Assembly: GCA_944320675.1 (NCBI GenBank)
Contig: CALUIJ010000129.1
Location: forward strand, 1 to 45,574
Origin: an uncultured Prevotella sp.
Lineage (GTDB): Bacteria > Bacteroidota > Bacteroidia > Bacteroidales > Bacteroidaceae
Direction: 5' to 3'
DNA length: 45,574 nt
Part shown: positions 15,553 to 23,608 of the stretch, piece after piece
Layout: the number at the start of each line of letters is the position of its first letter
How positions within the stretch are numbered: position 1 is the stretch's first letter
Made by a program: the position numbers and the translations under genes
The notes under the pieces: model-generated
Database searches by the model: none
What the model was told of the DNA's origin: nothing
What the model saw: the letters and a program-made list of their open reading frames with translations, nothing else

Positions 15553-15660
15553 TACGGTTTTAAGGTTATGAGGTTTTGCGGTTATGTGGTTTTATGGCAT
15601 TGCAATTTAGTTCCCAACCTTGCAACCCGTATAACCTTGTAACCGTAAAACCTTACAACC
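15553..15660 (-). repeat. AACCNNAN octamer array in both orientations
   Basis: On the minus strand, five octamers of the form AACCNNAN (for example AACCTTAA, AACCGTAC) end four bases before the ATG at 15547. The far side of the gap carries reverse-complement octamers (15627-15660 on plus: AACCCGTA, AACCTTGT, AACCGTAA). The two halves can form a hairpin with a unique loop. Similar arrays lie before the genes at 23730 and 41907. Confidence 0.75.
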
Positions 15661-15669
15661 TGTTTACTT

Positions 15670-16473
15670 TTACTTGTTCTCGTTAATATAGTCCACCAAC
15701 TTGCTGCCGAATTGCTGTGTATTCCATGACTCGTCGTAGTTGAAACCGATTTCCCCTGCGATTTCACGCAACGCTCCTTTAGTGTTGGCATAAATGCGGT
15801 AAGTCTCGATAGCTCCTGATGGGCGCAGCGTAACCGTATATTCGCCGATGGTGGCCTGGTTGGTGCCTTGTCCGTAAGCCTTTACCAGCATGAGCCCGAA
15901 ACGGCGCGTGTTCCAATCCGGGTCATACTTGAATCCGGCAGCCTCGGCTGCTTCGCGCAGTGATCCGCGCACGTTGTCGTATATGCGGAACACTTCTACC
16001 GAGTTGTTCGCCTTCACCGTGATGATGTATTCACCCGATATTGCCGATTTTTTTGCCGGGACATACTCTGATGCGTTTTCAGCCGGAGCCACGTCGCCTA
16101 TCTCGGCTTCGTCGGCTGCGTACTGCTCGTCGAGCAGGGTTTGCATCTTGGCTTTTGTGGCGTTCTTCGGTATGTCGCACACGGTGGAGAGTGTGTATTC
16201 GTCGAGTGCGAGCACCCAGTCGTCGGGCGAAGCCACCTGCACCTTGATGCCGAACTTCTCGGCCAATTCGGTTTCAAACTCGCCCACGGTCATGTTCTCT
16301 GTGCATTCAACCTCGCCTGATGCCTTGTCGTTAGTGCGTATCGAAGCAAGCGTGGCATCGTCGTCAGCTTTCTTGTTGCCATTATATACGCGGAGTGTTC
16401 CCCCGAACGCTTCCCTGAATTTGTCTTTCAGTGTTTTTACTTTCAGTCTTCCGTCTATTTGCAATGTTTTCAT
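15670..16473 (-). CDS. Three-domain cluster protein: N-terminal domain plus two C-terminal repeats
   Basis: 267 residues. The N-terminal 95 residues (IDGRLKVKTLKDKFREAFGG, ADDDATLASI, VGEFETELAEKFGIKVQV) match the stand-alone protein at 12464-12781. After an Ala/Glu-rich linker come two tandem units of about 57 residues. The first has GEYIITVKANNSVEVFRIYD and DPDWNTRRFG; the second has GEYTVTLRPSGAIETYRIYA and DESWNTQQFG. No signal peptide or membrane segment. Function unknown; the modular build suggests an adaptor. It is the first gene of the minus-strand cluster. No TAnnTTTG box is seen directly before it; the structured RNA gene at 16535-16771 ends 62 bases upstream. Confidence 0.75.
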   Translation of the reverse strand: MKTLQIDGRLKVKTLKDKFREAFGGTLRVYNGNKKADDDATLASIRTNDKASGEVECTENMTVGEFETELAEKFGIKVQVASPDDWVLALDEYTLSTVCDIPKNATKAKMQTLLDEQYAADEAEIGDVAPAENASEYVPAKKSAISGEYIITVKANNSVEVFRIYDNVRGSLREAAEAAGFKYDPDWNTRRFGLMLVKAYGQGTNQATIGEYTVTLRPSGAIETYRIYANTKGALREIAGEIGFNYDESWNTQQFGSKLVDYINENK

Positions 16474-16534
16474 GATAGTTGTGTTTTTTATTATTCATTA
16501 TTAGTGTCTACAAGGTTAGGCGGAGTCAGGACGC

Positions 16535-16771
16535 AAAAAAGGCGCGAACCTTATCCATTCCCGACAGAAGGCTCTGGACTGCCTGCACGCTTGGAATGAA
16601 ATTCAGCTCACACCTTAGTATATATGTATGCCTCCGCTCGTATGGGCGGAGGTGGATACACATAACAAGGGGAACAACTTCATGTCTTTCGCCTGCGTGC
16701 AGTGAATTGTCCAGATTCTCTGTCAAGCTAAAGCTTTGTTGCTTCCTTAATATGTCAACCGTATTACTACG
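16535..16771 (-). ncRNA. 6S-like structured RNA
   Basis: A -7 box on the minus strand is followed by about 235 bases able to fold into one long rod. Pairings in plus coordinates: 16563-16568 with 16719-16724, 16573-16579 with 16709-16715, 16583-16590 with 16695-16702, and a distal stem 16631-16637 with 16646-16652 flanked by AT-rich pairs. Between the last two lies a large asymmetric open region of about 40 bases on each side. A closing stem, a central bubble and a terminal stem form the architecture of 6S RNA, which mimics an open promoter and binds RNA polymerase. The transcript ends in GGTTCGCGCC plus six T. A 101-codon frame across it is rejected because the base pairing explains the sequence better. 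Class membership is inferred from shape only. Confidence 0.55.
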
Positions 16772-16777
16772 GCATTG

Positions 16778-16785
16778 CAAATATA
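16778..16785 (-). promoter_or_regulatory. -7 box of the 6S-like RNA
   Basis: Reads TATATTTG on the minus strand, followed by CAATG. No clear -33 TTTG is present. A perfect 14-base palindrome lies about 50 bases upstream (16835-16848). Confidence 0.55.
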
Positions 16786-16834
16786 CGGAATGTTTTATGA
16801 AATCGTTCATTGTGAGCTGAATTTTTTTCATTTT

Positions 16835-16848
16835 CTAATAATTATTAG
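16835..16848. promoter_or_regulatory. Perfect 14-base palindrome CTAATAATTATTAG
   Basis: Fully symmetric AT-rich sequence upstream of the 6S-like RNA promoter. It could be an operator for a dimeric regulator or simply an AT-rich upstream element. Confidence 0.4.
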
Positions 16849-17191
16849 TCCTACAGGCTTACTTTAGGCGTGCAAGCGGCTGAATCTTGTGGTAAGTAAC
16901 GCAAGTATGTTCCCGTCATGCTTCGCTCCTGTTTTTGCTTGCCGGCGGATGTCCCGTTTCTGGTGTTGGGACATTTTTCGGCAATGCAAAGATAGCTCGA
17001 TAAGGCCGTTCGTGCGCAGTCCTTTTTAGTCCTTTTGCGTATATGGTGGAATATTATAGTCTCCGGAACGGATCCGTACTAAGACGTAATGCGTTGTCTC
17101 CCAATTTGTTATGGGCGGTATGCCAGTCGTGGAAACAGCGTTGTGTTGAATCTCATTTTGGCCTGTCGTGCTTTTTTAATTGTAATTCGTT
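16849..17191. other. Intergenic region with a minus-strand promoter and small hairpin
   Basis: No coding region is convincing. CAAAGATA at 16987-16994 reads as TATCTTTG on the minus strand, a good -7 box. The RNA from it would begin with a 7-bp hairpin (ATGTCCC/GGGACAT, 16949-16955 with 16968-16974) and could run into the 6S-like gene. The second copy of the double AGTCCTTTT site lies just upstream of this box at 17017-17040. Confidence 0.45.
17017..17040 (+). promoter_or_regulatory. Second copy of the double AGTCCTTTT site
   Basis: Identical to 7340-7363 except for one C-to-T change. It lies 22 bases upstream of the minus-strand -7 box at 16987-16994, in the opposite orientation to the first copy relative to its promoter. 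The two copies bracket the whole minus-strand cluster, the putative regulator and the 6S-like RNA. Confidence 0.45.
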
Positions 17192-17278
17192 AGCTTTTGC
17201 GACGCAAAAGAGTGCTTTTTGCATCGCAAAACGCCGTCTTTCGGCTCCTAAAAGCTTGTCTTTTGCAGGCAAGCTTTT
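17192..17278. repeat. Prevotella-like GCAAAAG/CTTTTGC repeat block
   Basis: A run of short self-complementary words: GCTTTTGCGACGCAAAAG, then TTTTTGCATCGCAAAA, then GCCGTCTTTCGGC and AAAAGCTTGTCTTTT. Intergenic blocks of this sort are a feature I associate with Prevotella genomes. Related AAAGGCCG words occur at 59-81, 27079-27160 and 33898-33974. Confidence 0.55.
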
Positions 17279-17406
17279 CTGCAGACGAGCTTTTCTGCAG
17301 ACGAGCTTTTCAGCAGACAAGTGACAAGTAGACGAGTGGCAAGAAACAAGGCAAATCTCCTTGTCTGCTCGTCACTTGTCTGCTGAAGGACTTGTCTGCT
17401 CGTTTG
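17271..17406. repeat. CAGACAAG/CAGACGAG palindromic array, copy A
   Basis: Short units (CAGACGAG, CAGACAAG, TGACAAG) on the left and their complements on the right form a hairpin. A perfect 15-bp arm pairs 17311-17325 with 17371-17385. The apex is AAGGCAAATCTCCTT, which is the reverse complement of the apex of copy D. It lies about 125 bases upstream of the GLUG-repeat gene. Confidence 0.8.
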
Positions 17407-17476
17407 CTTTTAGTTAAAATAAATGTATTTGTAATGTTTTTGTATGAAAAAAGTTCGTCCGTAAACGTAAAATCGC

Positions 17477-17484
17477 TATATTTG
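17477..17484 (+). promoter_or_regulatory. -7 box of the GLUG-repeat gene
   Basis: TATATTTG followed by CCC, 46 bases before the ATG at 17531. A -33 element is not clear. Confidence 0.6.
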
Positions 17485-17530
17485 CCCAAATTATTTGTTA
17501 TTTTAGTTACAACCCTAAACTTTTACCATT

Positions 17531-18826
17531 ATGAAAAAGACTATGTTGTCATTGTTGGCTTGCGCAATGTTCCCGGTATGTGCCGGGGCGCAGGCATGGG
17601 ACGGCTCGGCCTCTTCGTGGACGAACGGGCAGGGCACAGAGGCTGATCCTTACGTTATAGAGGCTCCGGCCCACTTGGCCTACCTCTCCGAGCAGGTGAG
17701 GGCGGGCGAGGCTTACGAGGGTGTGTACTTCAGGCTGGCCGGCGACCTTGACATGGGTGCCGACGCAGGGCAGAAGTTTACGCCAATAGGCTTCTTCGAC
17801 GAGTATTCCGACCCAGAGGACCCGGGTGTGATGATTGACGACTCGAAGTATTTCCTCGGCGTGTTCGACGGTGGCGGCAATACGATAGACAACGTTCATG
17901 TTTATTTTGTCGACAATGTGAACGAGGTGGGCGGCACGGGTCTGTTCGCCTGCATATCGGGCGGTGCTGAGGTGCGCAACCTTACGATAGGAGCCGCTTC
18001 GACGGTCGAGGGCACTTATGGCACGGGAGTGGTAGTCGGGGCGATGACGGGCGGCACGGTTTACCGCTGTGTCAACAACGCCCCCGTCGGCATATCCGAG
18101 GGCTTGGGCCAGGGCGGCATCGTGGGTACGATGTACGGCGGCCGCATTGCCGAGTGTGCTAATAACGGAGACGTTGCGGGGTCGACCAATGTCGGCGGCA
18201 TAGCGGGCTTTGTTGACCGCGGTGGCGTGATAGAGGACTGCTACAATACTGGCAGGATTGATTTCTCGGGCTTCTATGCCGGCGGCATCGTGGGCTACCT
18301 GGCCGACGGCTCGCTGTCAGACAGCTACAACCGCGGCAGGGTGAGCACAGATTGGTCGGGCGGGGCCGTAGTGGGCACGACCGACAACGGCGTAACCATA
18401 TCCAATTGTTATTACCTCGCCATGGCCGACGGAGCCACCGACTGGCTCGGCGGCATAACGGAGAAGACCGACGAGGATATGAAGGCCGACGGCTTCTTGT
18501 CCGGGCTCGACCGCGGCCGCGGCGTATGGGCGGCCGACGCGCAGGACTTGAACGAGGGCTTCCCCGTGCTTGCATGGCAGGCCGGCGTGGGCACGGGCGT
18601 TACCAACGCCGCTGCTACGGCTGAGGGTTGCCGGGTTGTGGCCGACGGCCGCCGCATTTACGTTGAGGGCGACGGCTCGTGCAGGCTCACCGTGGCCGGC
18701 ATCGACGGCTCGATTGTTGCCTCTGGCGACGGCTTGACGGGCGTCAGCGTACCCACCGCAGGCGTTTATGTGGCCACTGTCAGCGTAGGCGGAACTGTCA
18801 GCAGCGTGAAGATTGTGGTAAATTAA
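17531..18826 (+). CDS. Secreted GLUG-repeat protein with T9SS-like C-terminal tail
   Basis: A 431-residue exported protein. Residues 1-21 form a signal peptide (MKKTMLSLLACAMFPVCAGA). The mature part starts with WDGSASSW and the segment EADPYVIEAPAHLAYLS, typical of the region before GLUG repeats. Gly-rich repeats follow (GGIVGTMYGGRIAECANNGD, GGIAGFVDRGGVIEDCYNTG, GGIVGYLADGSLSDSYNRG), forming a predicted beta-helix. The last 70 residues (RIYVEGDGSCRLTVAGIDGS through SSVKIVVN) look like a type IX secretion C-terminal sorting domain. A surface or matrix-binding role is likely. Repeat arrays lie on both sides. The next gene has the same kind of tail. Confidence 0.82.
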   Translation: MKKTMLSLLACAMFPVCAGAQAWDGSASSWTNGQGTEADPYVIEAPAHLAYLSEQVRAGEAYEGVYFRLAGDLDMGADAGQKFTPIGFFDEYSDPEDPGVMIDDSKYFLGVFDGGGNTIDNVHVYFVDNVNEVGGTGLFACISGGAEVRNLTIGAASTVEGTYGTGVVVGAMTGGTVYRCVNNAPVGISEGLGQGGIVGTMYGGRIAECANNGDVAGSTNVGGIAGFVDRGGVIEDCYNTGRIDFSGFYAGGIVGYLADGSLSDSYNRGRVSTDWSGGAVVGTTDNGVTISNCYYLAMADGATDWLGGITEKTDEDMKADGFLSGLDRGRGVWAADAQDLNEGFPVLAWQAGVGTGVTNAAATAEGCRVVADGRRIYVEGDGSCRLTVAGIDGSIVASGDGLTGVSVPTAGVYVATVSVGGTVSSVKIVVN

Positions 18827-18838
18827 GGATTCAATCAA

Positions 18839-18976
18839 GCTTGCAGCAGACAAGTTTTCAGCAAACAAGTGACGAGCAGACGAGCGACAAGTGACAAGTA
18901 GACGAGTAAACAAGGCAAACCTCCTTGTCTGCTTGTCTGCTCGTCACTTGTTTGCTGAAAACTTGTCTGCTCAAAA
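18839..18976. repeat. CAGACAAG palindromic array, copy B
   Basis: Perfect 37-base inverted repeat: 18845-18881 pairs with 18935-18971. Between the arms are further CGACAAG/TGACAAG/TAGACGAG units and the apex AAGGCAAACCTCCTT (one base different from copy A). It starts about a dozen bases after the stop of the GLUG gene and ends a dozen bases before the protease ATG, so it fills almost the whole gap. Confidence 0.88.
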
Positions 18977-18988
18977 AACTAATTCAAT

Positions 18989-21079
18989 ATGGTTAAGCAT
19001 GTGTCTTTATTTATAATGTTGTTGTGCTGCTGCGCTACGCTGCACGGACAGGTTGTAGTGCGAAAGCACAACGCTAAGTTGTCGGCTTCGACTGTTGGCA
19101 GGATGCGTTCCGCCGCTGACGGCATGGTGAACGTGTATGTCCGCCTGGCCGAGGGGGCCGACACGGCCCGCCTGGCCGATGTTTACGGCGTTAAGTTCAA
19201 CGTGGGCTACGGCCGCGTGTTTACGGCTGTGGTGCCGGCCGGCTCGGTTGAGGCCTTGGCGGCCGACGATGCCGTCGTCGCTGTCGATGCCGGGCATGAG
19301 GTGCGCATGATGACTGACGAGGCACGCAGGCTGTCCGGGGTCGACGAGGTGCACGCCGGAGTTTCGCTGCCCGCACCTTACAGGGGCGAGGGCGTGTTGG
19401 TGGGCGTCATCGACGCCGGCTTCGACTTCTCCCATCCTAACTTCAGGGATGCCGCCGGCGGCTGTAGGATATTGGCCGCATGGGACCAGAACAACTTCTT
19501 CGCCACCGACAGCGAATACGGCTACGGCAGGGAATACCGCACTGCGGCCGAGGTGGCCGCCGCCGGCCGCGACATGGAACTTACGGGCGACACCCACGGA
19601 ACGCATGTGCTCGGCATTGCCGCCGGCGGTTACGACGGCCCTTACATGGGAATGGCACCCGAGGCCGGCATTGTGCTCGTGTCGACAAACAAGACTGAAC
19701 AGGGTATAGTCGACGGCATTGACTATCTGCTGAAGTATTCGGAGAAGGCGGGAATGCCAATGTCTATAAACCTGAGCATTGGCACGGTGCTCGGATATAA
19801 GGACGGCACCGACGACTTTACCGTGCTCGTGGACAGCCTTATGAAGGACAAGCCAGGGCGCGTGCTCTCGATAGCCGGGGGCAACGAGGGCGACAGGAAG
19901 TCGACGTTGCACGGCGTGCCGGACGGTGAAGACTGCTCGGTGGAGAGCTATTGGCTACCGCCGTCGTACAATAGGGACAACCTGCTGGTGCAGGGCGTGG
20001 CTGGTTCGGACTACGGGCTGACCGTATCGCTCGTCGACACGGTCAGCGGTGGGGTTGTGTTCAGCGCCACCGTAAACAGCGGCGAACACGGCACAGTGAG
20101 CTACGAAGACTTCGGCACGCAGGACGGTGACAACGGCAGTCTTGTCGTGTCGTCTGCCGAGAACCCGGCCAACGGCAATCCGTGTTTCCGTGTGAGCATG
20201 ACCTACGGCAAGCCCGACAACGAGGCATGGGTGGTGAGGCTTACGTCGGACGGCGGACGCTACGCCGTCTTCAGCGACTACGGCGAGTTCGCTTCGTGCG
20301 GCAAGGCCGGATATGCCGACGGTGTTTGCGATTATACCATAGCCGCCACCGCCGCCGGGTATAATACCATAGCCGTAGGCGCTTATGTGTCGAAGAATGC
20401 TTATACTGATTTGGCCGGTGGCGCGCATGCTTTTGACTGGACTCTTGGCGGCGTTTATCCTCTGTCGGGCAGAGGGCCAACTTACGACGGGCGGATAAAG
20501 CCCGACGTGTCGGCTCCGGGTGCGGCCGTGATGTCGTCGTTCAATTCTTATGCGTCGTCGTTCTATGTCAAGCCCGAGGATAAGGTGGCCGAGGTCGATG
20601 ACGGCGCGTCGGGCAGGACTTATTCCTGGGGAGTGGCCAGCGGCACGTCGATGGCCGCGCCGGTAGTGGCTGGTACGGTGGCCTTGTGGCTCGAGGCCGA
20701 CCCCTCGTTGACTGTCGATGACGTGCGCGGGATAATTGGTGCCACGTCGCGGCGCGACGGCTTCACCGGTGCGGATGCCAACGGTTCGTACGGCTATGGC
20801 AAGCTCGACGCAATGGCCGGATTGAAGTATGTTTTGCAGGAATCTTCGATAGTGTCTAATACGGTCGGGGATGTTACGTGCCGTTATGCCGACGGCCGTG
20901 TGATTGTCGCAGGCGGCGAGGTGTTGCGCTCGGTCAGGGTTTACGGCGTTGACGGTACGCTTGTAGGTGAGTCGAGTGGCAACGGGCGCAGACTAAGCGT
21001 AAAGGTTCCGCATGGAGGCGTTTACATTGTTAAAGTGGAAACAGACTCGGGCCGTGCCACGTTTAAGGCGTTCTTTTAG
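18989..21079 (+). CDS. Secreted subtilisin-like (S8) serine protease
   Basis: A 696-residue exported protease. A signal peptide ends at about residue 20 (LLCCCATLHGQ). The catalytic triad is complete: Asp in GVIDAGFDFSHPNF, His in GDTHGTHVLGIAAGG and Ser in SGTSMAAPVVAGT. Between His and Ser there is a large insertion of about 250 residues, roughly residues 300-470, likely a beta-sandwich inserted domain as in many Bacteroidota S8 proteases. The C-terminus (VRVYGVDGTLVGESSGNGRR through ATFKAFF) resembles a T9SS sorting tail. No separate promoter is seen in the repeat-filled gap, so readthrough from the GLUG gene is plausible. Confidence 0.93.
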   Translation: MVKHVSLFIMLLCCCATLHGQVVVRKHNAKLSASTVGRMRSAADGMVNVYVRLAEGADTARLADVYGVKFNVGYGRVFTAVVPAGSVEALAADDAVVAVDAGHEVRMMTDEARRLSGVDEVHAGVSLPAPYRGEGVLVGVIDAGFDFSHPNFRDAAGGCRILAAWDQNNFFATDSEYGYGREYRTAAEVAAAGRDMELTGDTHGTHVLGIAAGGYDGPYMGMAPEAGIVLVSTNKTEQGIVDGIDYLLKYSEKAGMPMSINLSIGTVLGYKDGTDDFTVLVDSLMKDKPGRVLSIAGGNEGDRKSTLHGVPDGEDCSVESYWLPPSYNRDNLLVQGVAGSDYGLTVSLVDTVSGGVVFSATVNSGEHGTVSYEDFGTQDGDNGSLVVSSAENPANGNPCFRVSMTYGKPDNEAWVVRLTSDGGRYAVFSDYGEFASCGKAGYADGVCDYTIAATAAGYNTIAVGAYVSKNAYTDLAGGAHAFDWTLGGVYPLSGRGPTYDGRIKPDVSAPGAAVMSSFNSYASSFYVKPEDKVAEVDDGASGRTYSWGVASGTSMAAPVVAGTVALWLEADPSLTVDDVRGIIGATSRRDGFTGADANGSYGYGKLDAMAGLKYVLQESSIVSNTVGDVTCRYADGRVIVAGGEVLRSVRVYGVDGTLVGESSGNGRRLSVKVPHGGVYIVKVETDSGRATFKAFF

Positions 21080-21303
21080 TTTTTCAGCAAACAAGTTTTT
21101 CATCAGACAAGTAGACGAGTTTTCAGCAGACAAGTGACAAGCAGACGAGTGACAAGCAGACAAGGGACAAGCACACGAGTGACAAGCAGACAAGGAGATT
21201 TGCATTGGCCACTAATCGGTCATTGGACTTATGGAAATCTCCTTGTCTGCTTGTCACTCGTCTGCTTGTCTGCTGAAAAACTTGTCTGCTGAAAAATCGT
21301 CTG
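21080..21303. repeat. CAGACAAG palindromic array, copy C
   Basis: The longest copy, filling the space between the convergent protease and tex genes. Units alternate in a 7/8-base rhythm (GACAAGC, AGACGAGT, GACAAGC, AGACAAGG). A perfect 27-bp arm pairs 21175-21201 with 21235-21261. The apex contains AAGGAGATTTGC, but is split by about 35 bases that include two CATTGG words. Probably a bidirectional terminator for the two genes. Confidence 0.85.
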
Positions 21304-23511
21304 CTAAATCATTGACAGTGAGATGCGGTTGCGTTTGCGGTCTACGTCGGTCACCCTCACACGGACGTGTTGGTGGAGGCTGACCACTTGCGCGGGGTTG
21401 CTGACGTAGTGGTCGGCCATTTGGGATATGTGCACAAGGCCGTCGTGGTGTACGCCGATGTCGACGAACGCCCCGAAGTTGGTTATGTTCGTCACGATGC
21501 CCGGCAGGAGCATTCCGGGCCGCAGGTCGTCTATGGTGCGCACGTTCTCGTCGAAGGCGAACTCCTCGGCATGGCCGCGCGGGTCGCGTCCGGGTTTTTC
21601 CAGCTCGGCCATTATGTCGGTTAGCGTGGGCATGCCCACGGTGTCCGTTACGTATCGGCGCAGGTCTATGTTGCCGCGCTTTTGCCTGTCGTTGATAAGT
21701 TCGGTTACGGAGCAGCCGCAGTCGGTGGCCATTCGCTCTACGAGCTTGTAGCTTTCGGGGTGGACGGCGGTGTTGTCAAGCGGATTCCTTGCGCCTGGTA
21801 TGCGCAGGAACCCGGCGCACTGCTCGTATGCCGCCGGGCCTAACCGCGGCACTTTCTTCAGTTGGCTGCGCGAGGTGAAGGCTCCGTTCTCCGCGCGGTA
21901 GTCTATGATGTTCTTGGCTAATGCCGTGCCGAGTCCGCTGACGTATGCCAGGAGGTGGCTGCTCGCCGTGTTGAGGTTCACGCCTACGGAGTTGACGCAG
22001 CTCTCTACTGTTTGGTCAAGGCTGCGCTTCAGTTTCGCTTGGTCTACGTCGTGCTGGTATTGGCCTACGCCGATGCTCTTCGGATCGATTTTCACGAGTT
22101 CGGCCAACGGATCCATCAGCCGCCGGGCTATGCTGACGGCTCCGCGCACGGTTACGTCCTTGTCGGGAAATTCGTCGCGCGCCGTCTTCGACGCCGAGTA
22201 TACCGACGCCCCGTCTTCACTGACGACGAACACTTGTATTTTCACGCCGTGCGGGTCGGCAAGGATGTTTGCCTTGTCGTTTGTCTGCCGTGGAAGAACG
22301 CTTTTGACGAACGCTTCGGTTTCGCGGCTTGCCGTGCCGTTGCCTATGGCGATGGCCTCTATCTCGTATTTCCCGATCATTTCCCTAATGCGCTCGGCGG
22401 CATCGGCGGCGCGCCGTCCGCCGGGGCAGAAGTCAGGAAATATGGTTTCATTGTGCAGCAGGTTGCCTTGTGCGTCCAGGCATACCACCTTACAGCCCGT
22501 GCGGAATCCCGGGTCGATGCCCATCGTGCGCTTTTGTCCGAGCGGTGGGGCGAGGAGCAGTTGGCGCAGGTTGCCTGCGAACACCTTTATGGCCTCTTCG
22601 TCGGCGCGCTCTTTGCTCAACGCGGCAAACTCGTTTTCGATCGACGGCTTAAGGAGCCGCTTGTAGGCGTCGCCGGCCGCTTCGGCCACAAGGGCCGAGC
22701 TTTTGTTCGCGCCCCTCACGTAGCGTCTTTTCAACCGTTCCACGCATTCGTCGTCGTCGGGCGATATGTTTACTTTCAGTATTCCCTCGGCTTCGCCGCG
22801 GCGTATGGCCAGCAGGCGGTGGGACGGCAGTCGGCGCAGCGGTTCGGAGAAGTCGAAGTAGTCTGAGTATTTGCCGGCTTTGTCGTCGGCGGTGTCGGCC
22901 TTGCCGTTTGTCTCTTGCTTGCCGGCCTGCTTGTCCGCCTTAAGTTTCGATGTTATGACGGCCTCACGCCTGAAAGCCGAGCGCAGTGCTTGCCTTGAAT
23001 GTTCGTCCTCGCTGATATTCTCGGCTATTATGTCCTGTGCTCCCTTTATGGCTTCCTGCACGTCCTTGACGTCGCCCTTGACGAAGCGGCGTGCCGCTTG
23101 CTCGGGGTCATGTTCCCGTTGCAGCATGATGGCCGCGGCCAACGGTTCCAGTCCCCGTTCGCGCGCCGCTTGCGCCCTTGTCCTGCGTTTGGGCTTGTAT
23201 GGCAGGTAGATGTCCTCAAGTTCGGCGGCATCCCAGCATTCGTTGACGCGCTTTTCAAGTTCGGGCGTAAGTCTGCCTTGTTCCGATATAGTCTTTATTA
23301 TTGTCTCCTTGCGTTTCGCCGTTTCCTTCAGGCGTTCGCACGTTTCGTTTATTTGCGCAATCTGCACTTCGTCGAGTCCTCCGGTGCGTTCCTTGCGGTA
23401 ACGGCTGACGAACGGTATCGTGCAGCCCTCGTCGAGCAGTTGCAGCGTGTTGTCGACGCTGCGCTCAGGCAGGTTGAGCGTCTCGCTGATTCTTTTTGTG
23501 AATATGTTCAT
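21304..23511 (-). CDS. tex: Tex-family RNA-binding transcription accessory protein
   Basis: 735 residues, normal for Tex. The order of domains is conserved: N-terminal helical region (MNIFTKRISETLNLPERSVD, CTIPFVSRYRKERTGGLDEV), YqgF/RNase H-like domain with MGIDPGFRTGCKVVCLD, helix-hairpin-helix motifs around VSGLGTALAKNIIDYR and VPRLGPAAYEQ, and a C-terminal S1 RNA-binding domain (MLLPGIVTNITNFGAFVDIG, DGLVHISQMADHYV). Tex acts on nucleic acids and influences transcription and stress survival. A Lys/Gly-rich insertion near residues 195-215 (DKQAGKQETNGKADTADDK) is unusual but lies in a loop. The gene has its own promoter and is convergent with the protease. Confidence 0.95.
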   Translation of the reverse strand: MNIFTKRISETLNLPERSVDNTLQLLDEGCTIPFVSRYRKERTGGLDEVQIAQINETCERLKETAKRKETIIKTISEQGRLTPELEKRVNECWDAAELEDIYLPYKPKRRTRAQAARERGLEPLAAAIMLQREHDPEQAARRFVKGDVKDVQEAIKGAQDIIAENISEDEHSRQALRSAFRREAVITSKLKADKQAGKQETNGKADTADDKAGKYSDYFDFSEPLRRLPSHRLLAIRRGEAEGILKVNISPDDDECVERLKRRYVRGANKSSALVAEAAGDAYKRLLKPSIENEFAALSKERADEEAIKVFAGNLRQLLLAPPLGQKRTMGIDPGFRTGCKVVCLDAQGNLLHNETIFPDFCPGGRRAADAAERIREMIGKYEIEAIAIGNGTASRETEAFVKSVLPRQTNDKANILADPHGVKIQVFVVSEDGASVYSASKTARDEFPDKDVTVRGAVSIARRLMDPLAELVKIDPKSIGVGQYQHDVDQAKLKRSLDQTVESCVNSVGVNLNTASSHLLAYVSGLGTALAKNIIDYRAENGAFTSRSQLKKVPRLGPAAYEQCAGFLRIPGARNPLDNTAVHPESYKLVERMATDCGCSVTELINDRQKRGNIDLRRYVTDTVGMPTLTDIMAELEKPGRDPRGHAEEFAFDENVRTIDDLRPGMLLPGIVTNITNFGAFVDIGVHHDGLVHISQMADHYVSNPAQVVSLHQHVRVRVTDVDRKRNRISLSMI

Positions 23512-23537
23512 TCTTCTTGTTATCGTTTAGGGTGGTG

Positions 23538-23545
23538 CAAAAATA
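23538..23545 (-). promoter_or_regulatory. -7 box of the tex promoter
   Basis: Reads TATTTTTG on the minus strand, 27 bases before the tex ATG. The -33 region is not well conserved. Confidence 0.5.
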
Positions 23546-23608
23546 CGCTTTTTTTGCCCAAAGTAGTTAAAGGTTAGTAAAAAAGAATGTTTAAGGCGTG
23601 TGTGTTCG

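Noticed and set aside
7998..16473. Cluster as a prophage or integrated element
   Set aside because: No integrase, phage structural gene, tRNA-adjacent site or clear attachment repeats; the 24-base flanking repeats look like promoter-linked sites.
16526..16831. 101-codon minus-strand frame over the structured RNA
   Set aside because: The region folds into a long rod with matched stems and has RNA-gene boundaries; the peptide shows no family signal.
17043..17324. 93-codon frame upstream of the GLUG gene
   Set aside because: It consists largely of repeat-element sequence and ends in the CAGACAAG array.
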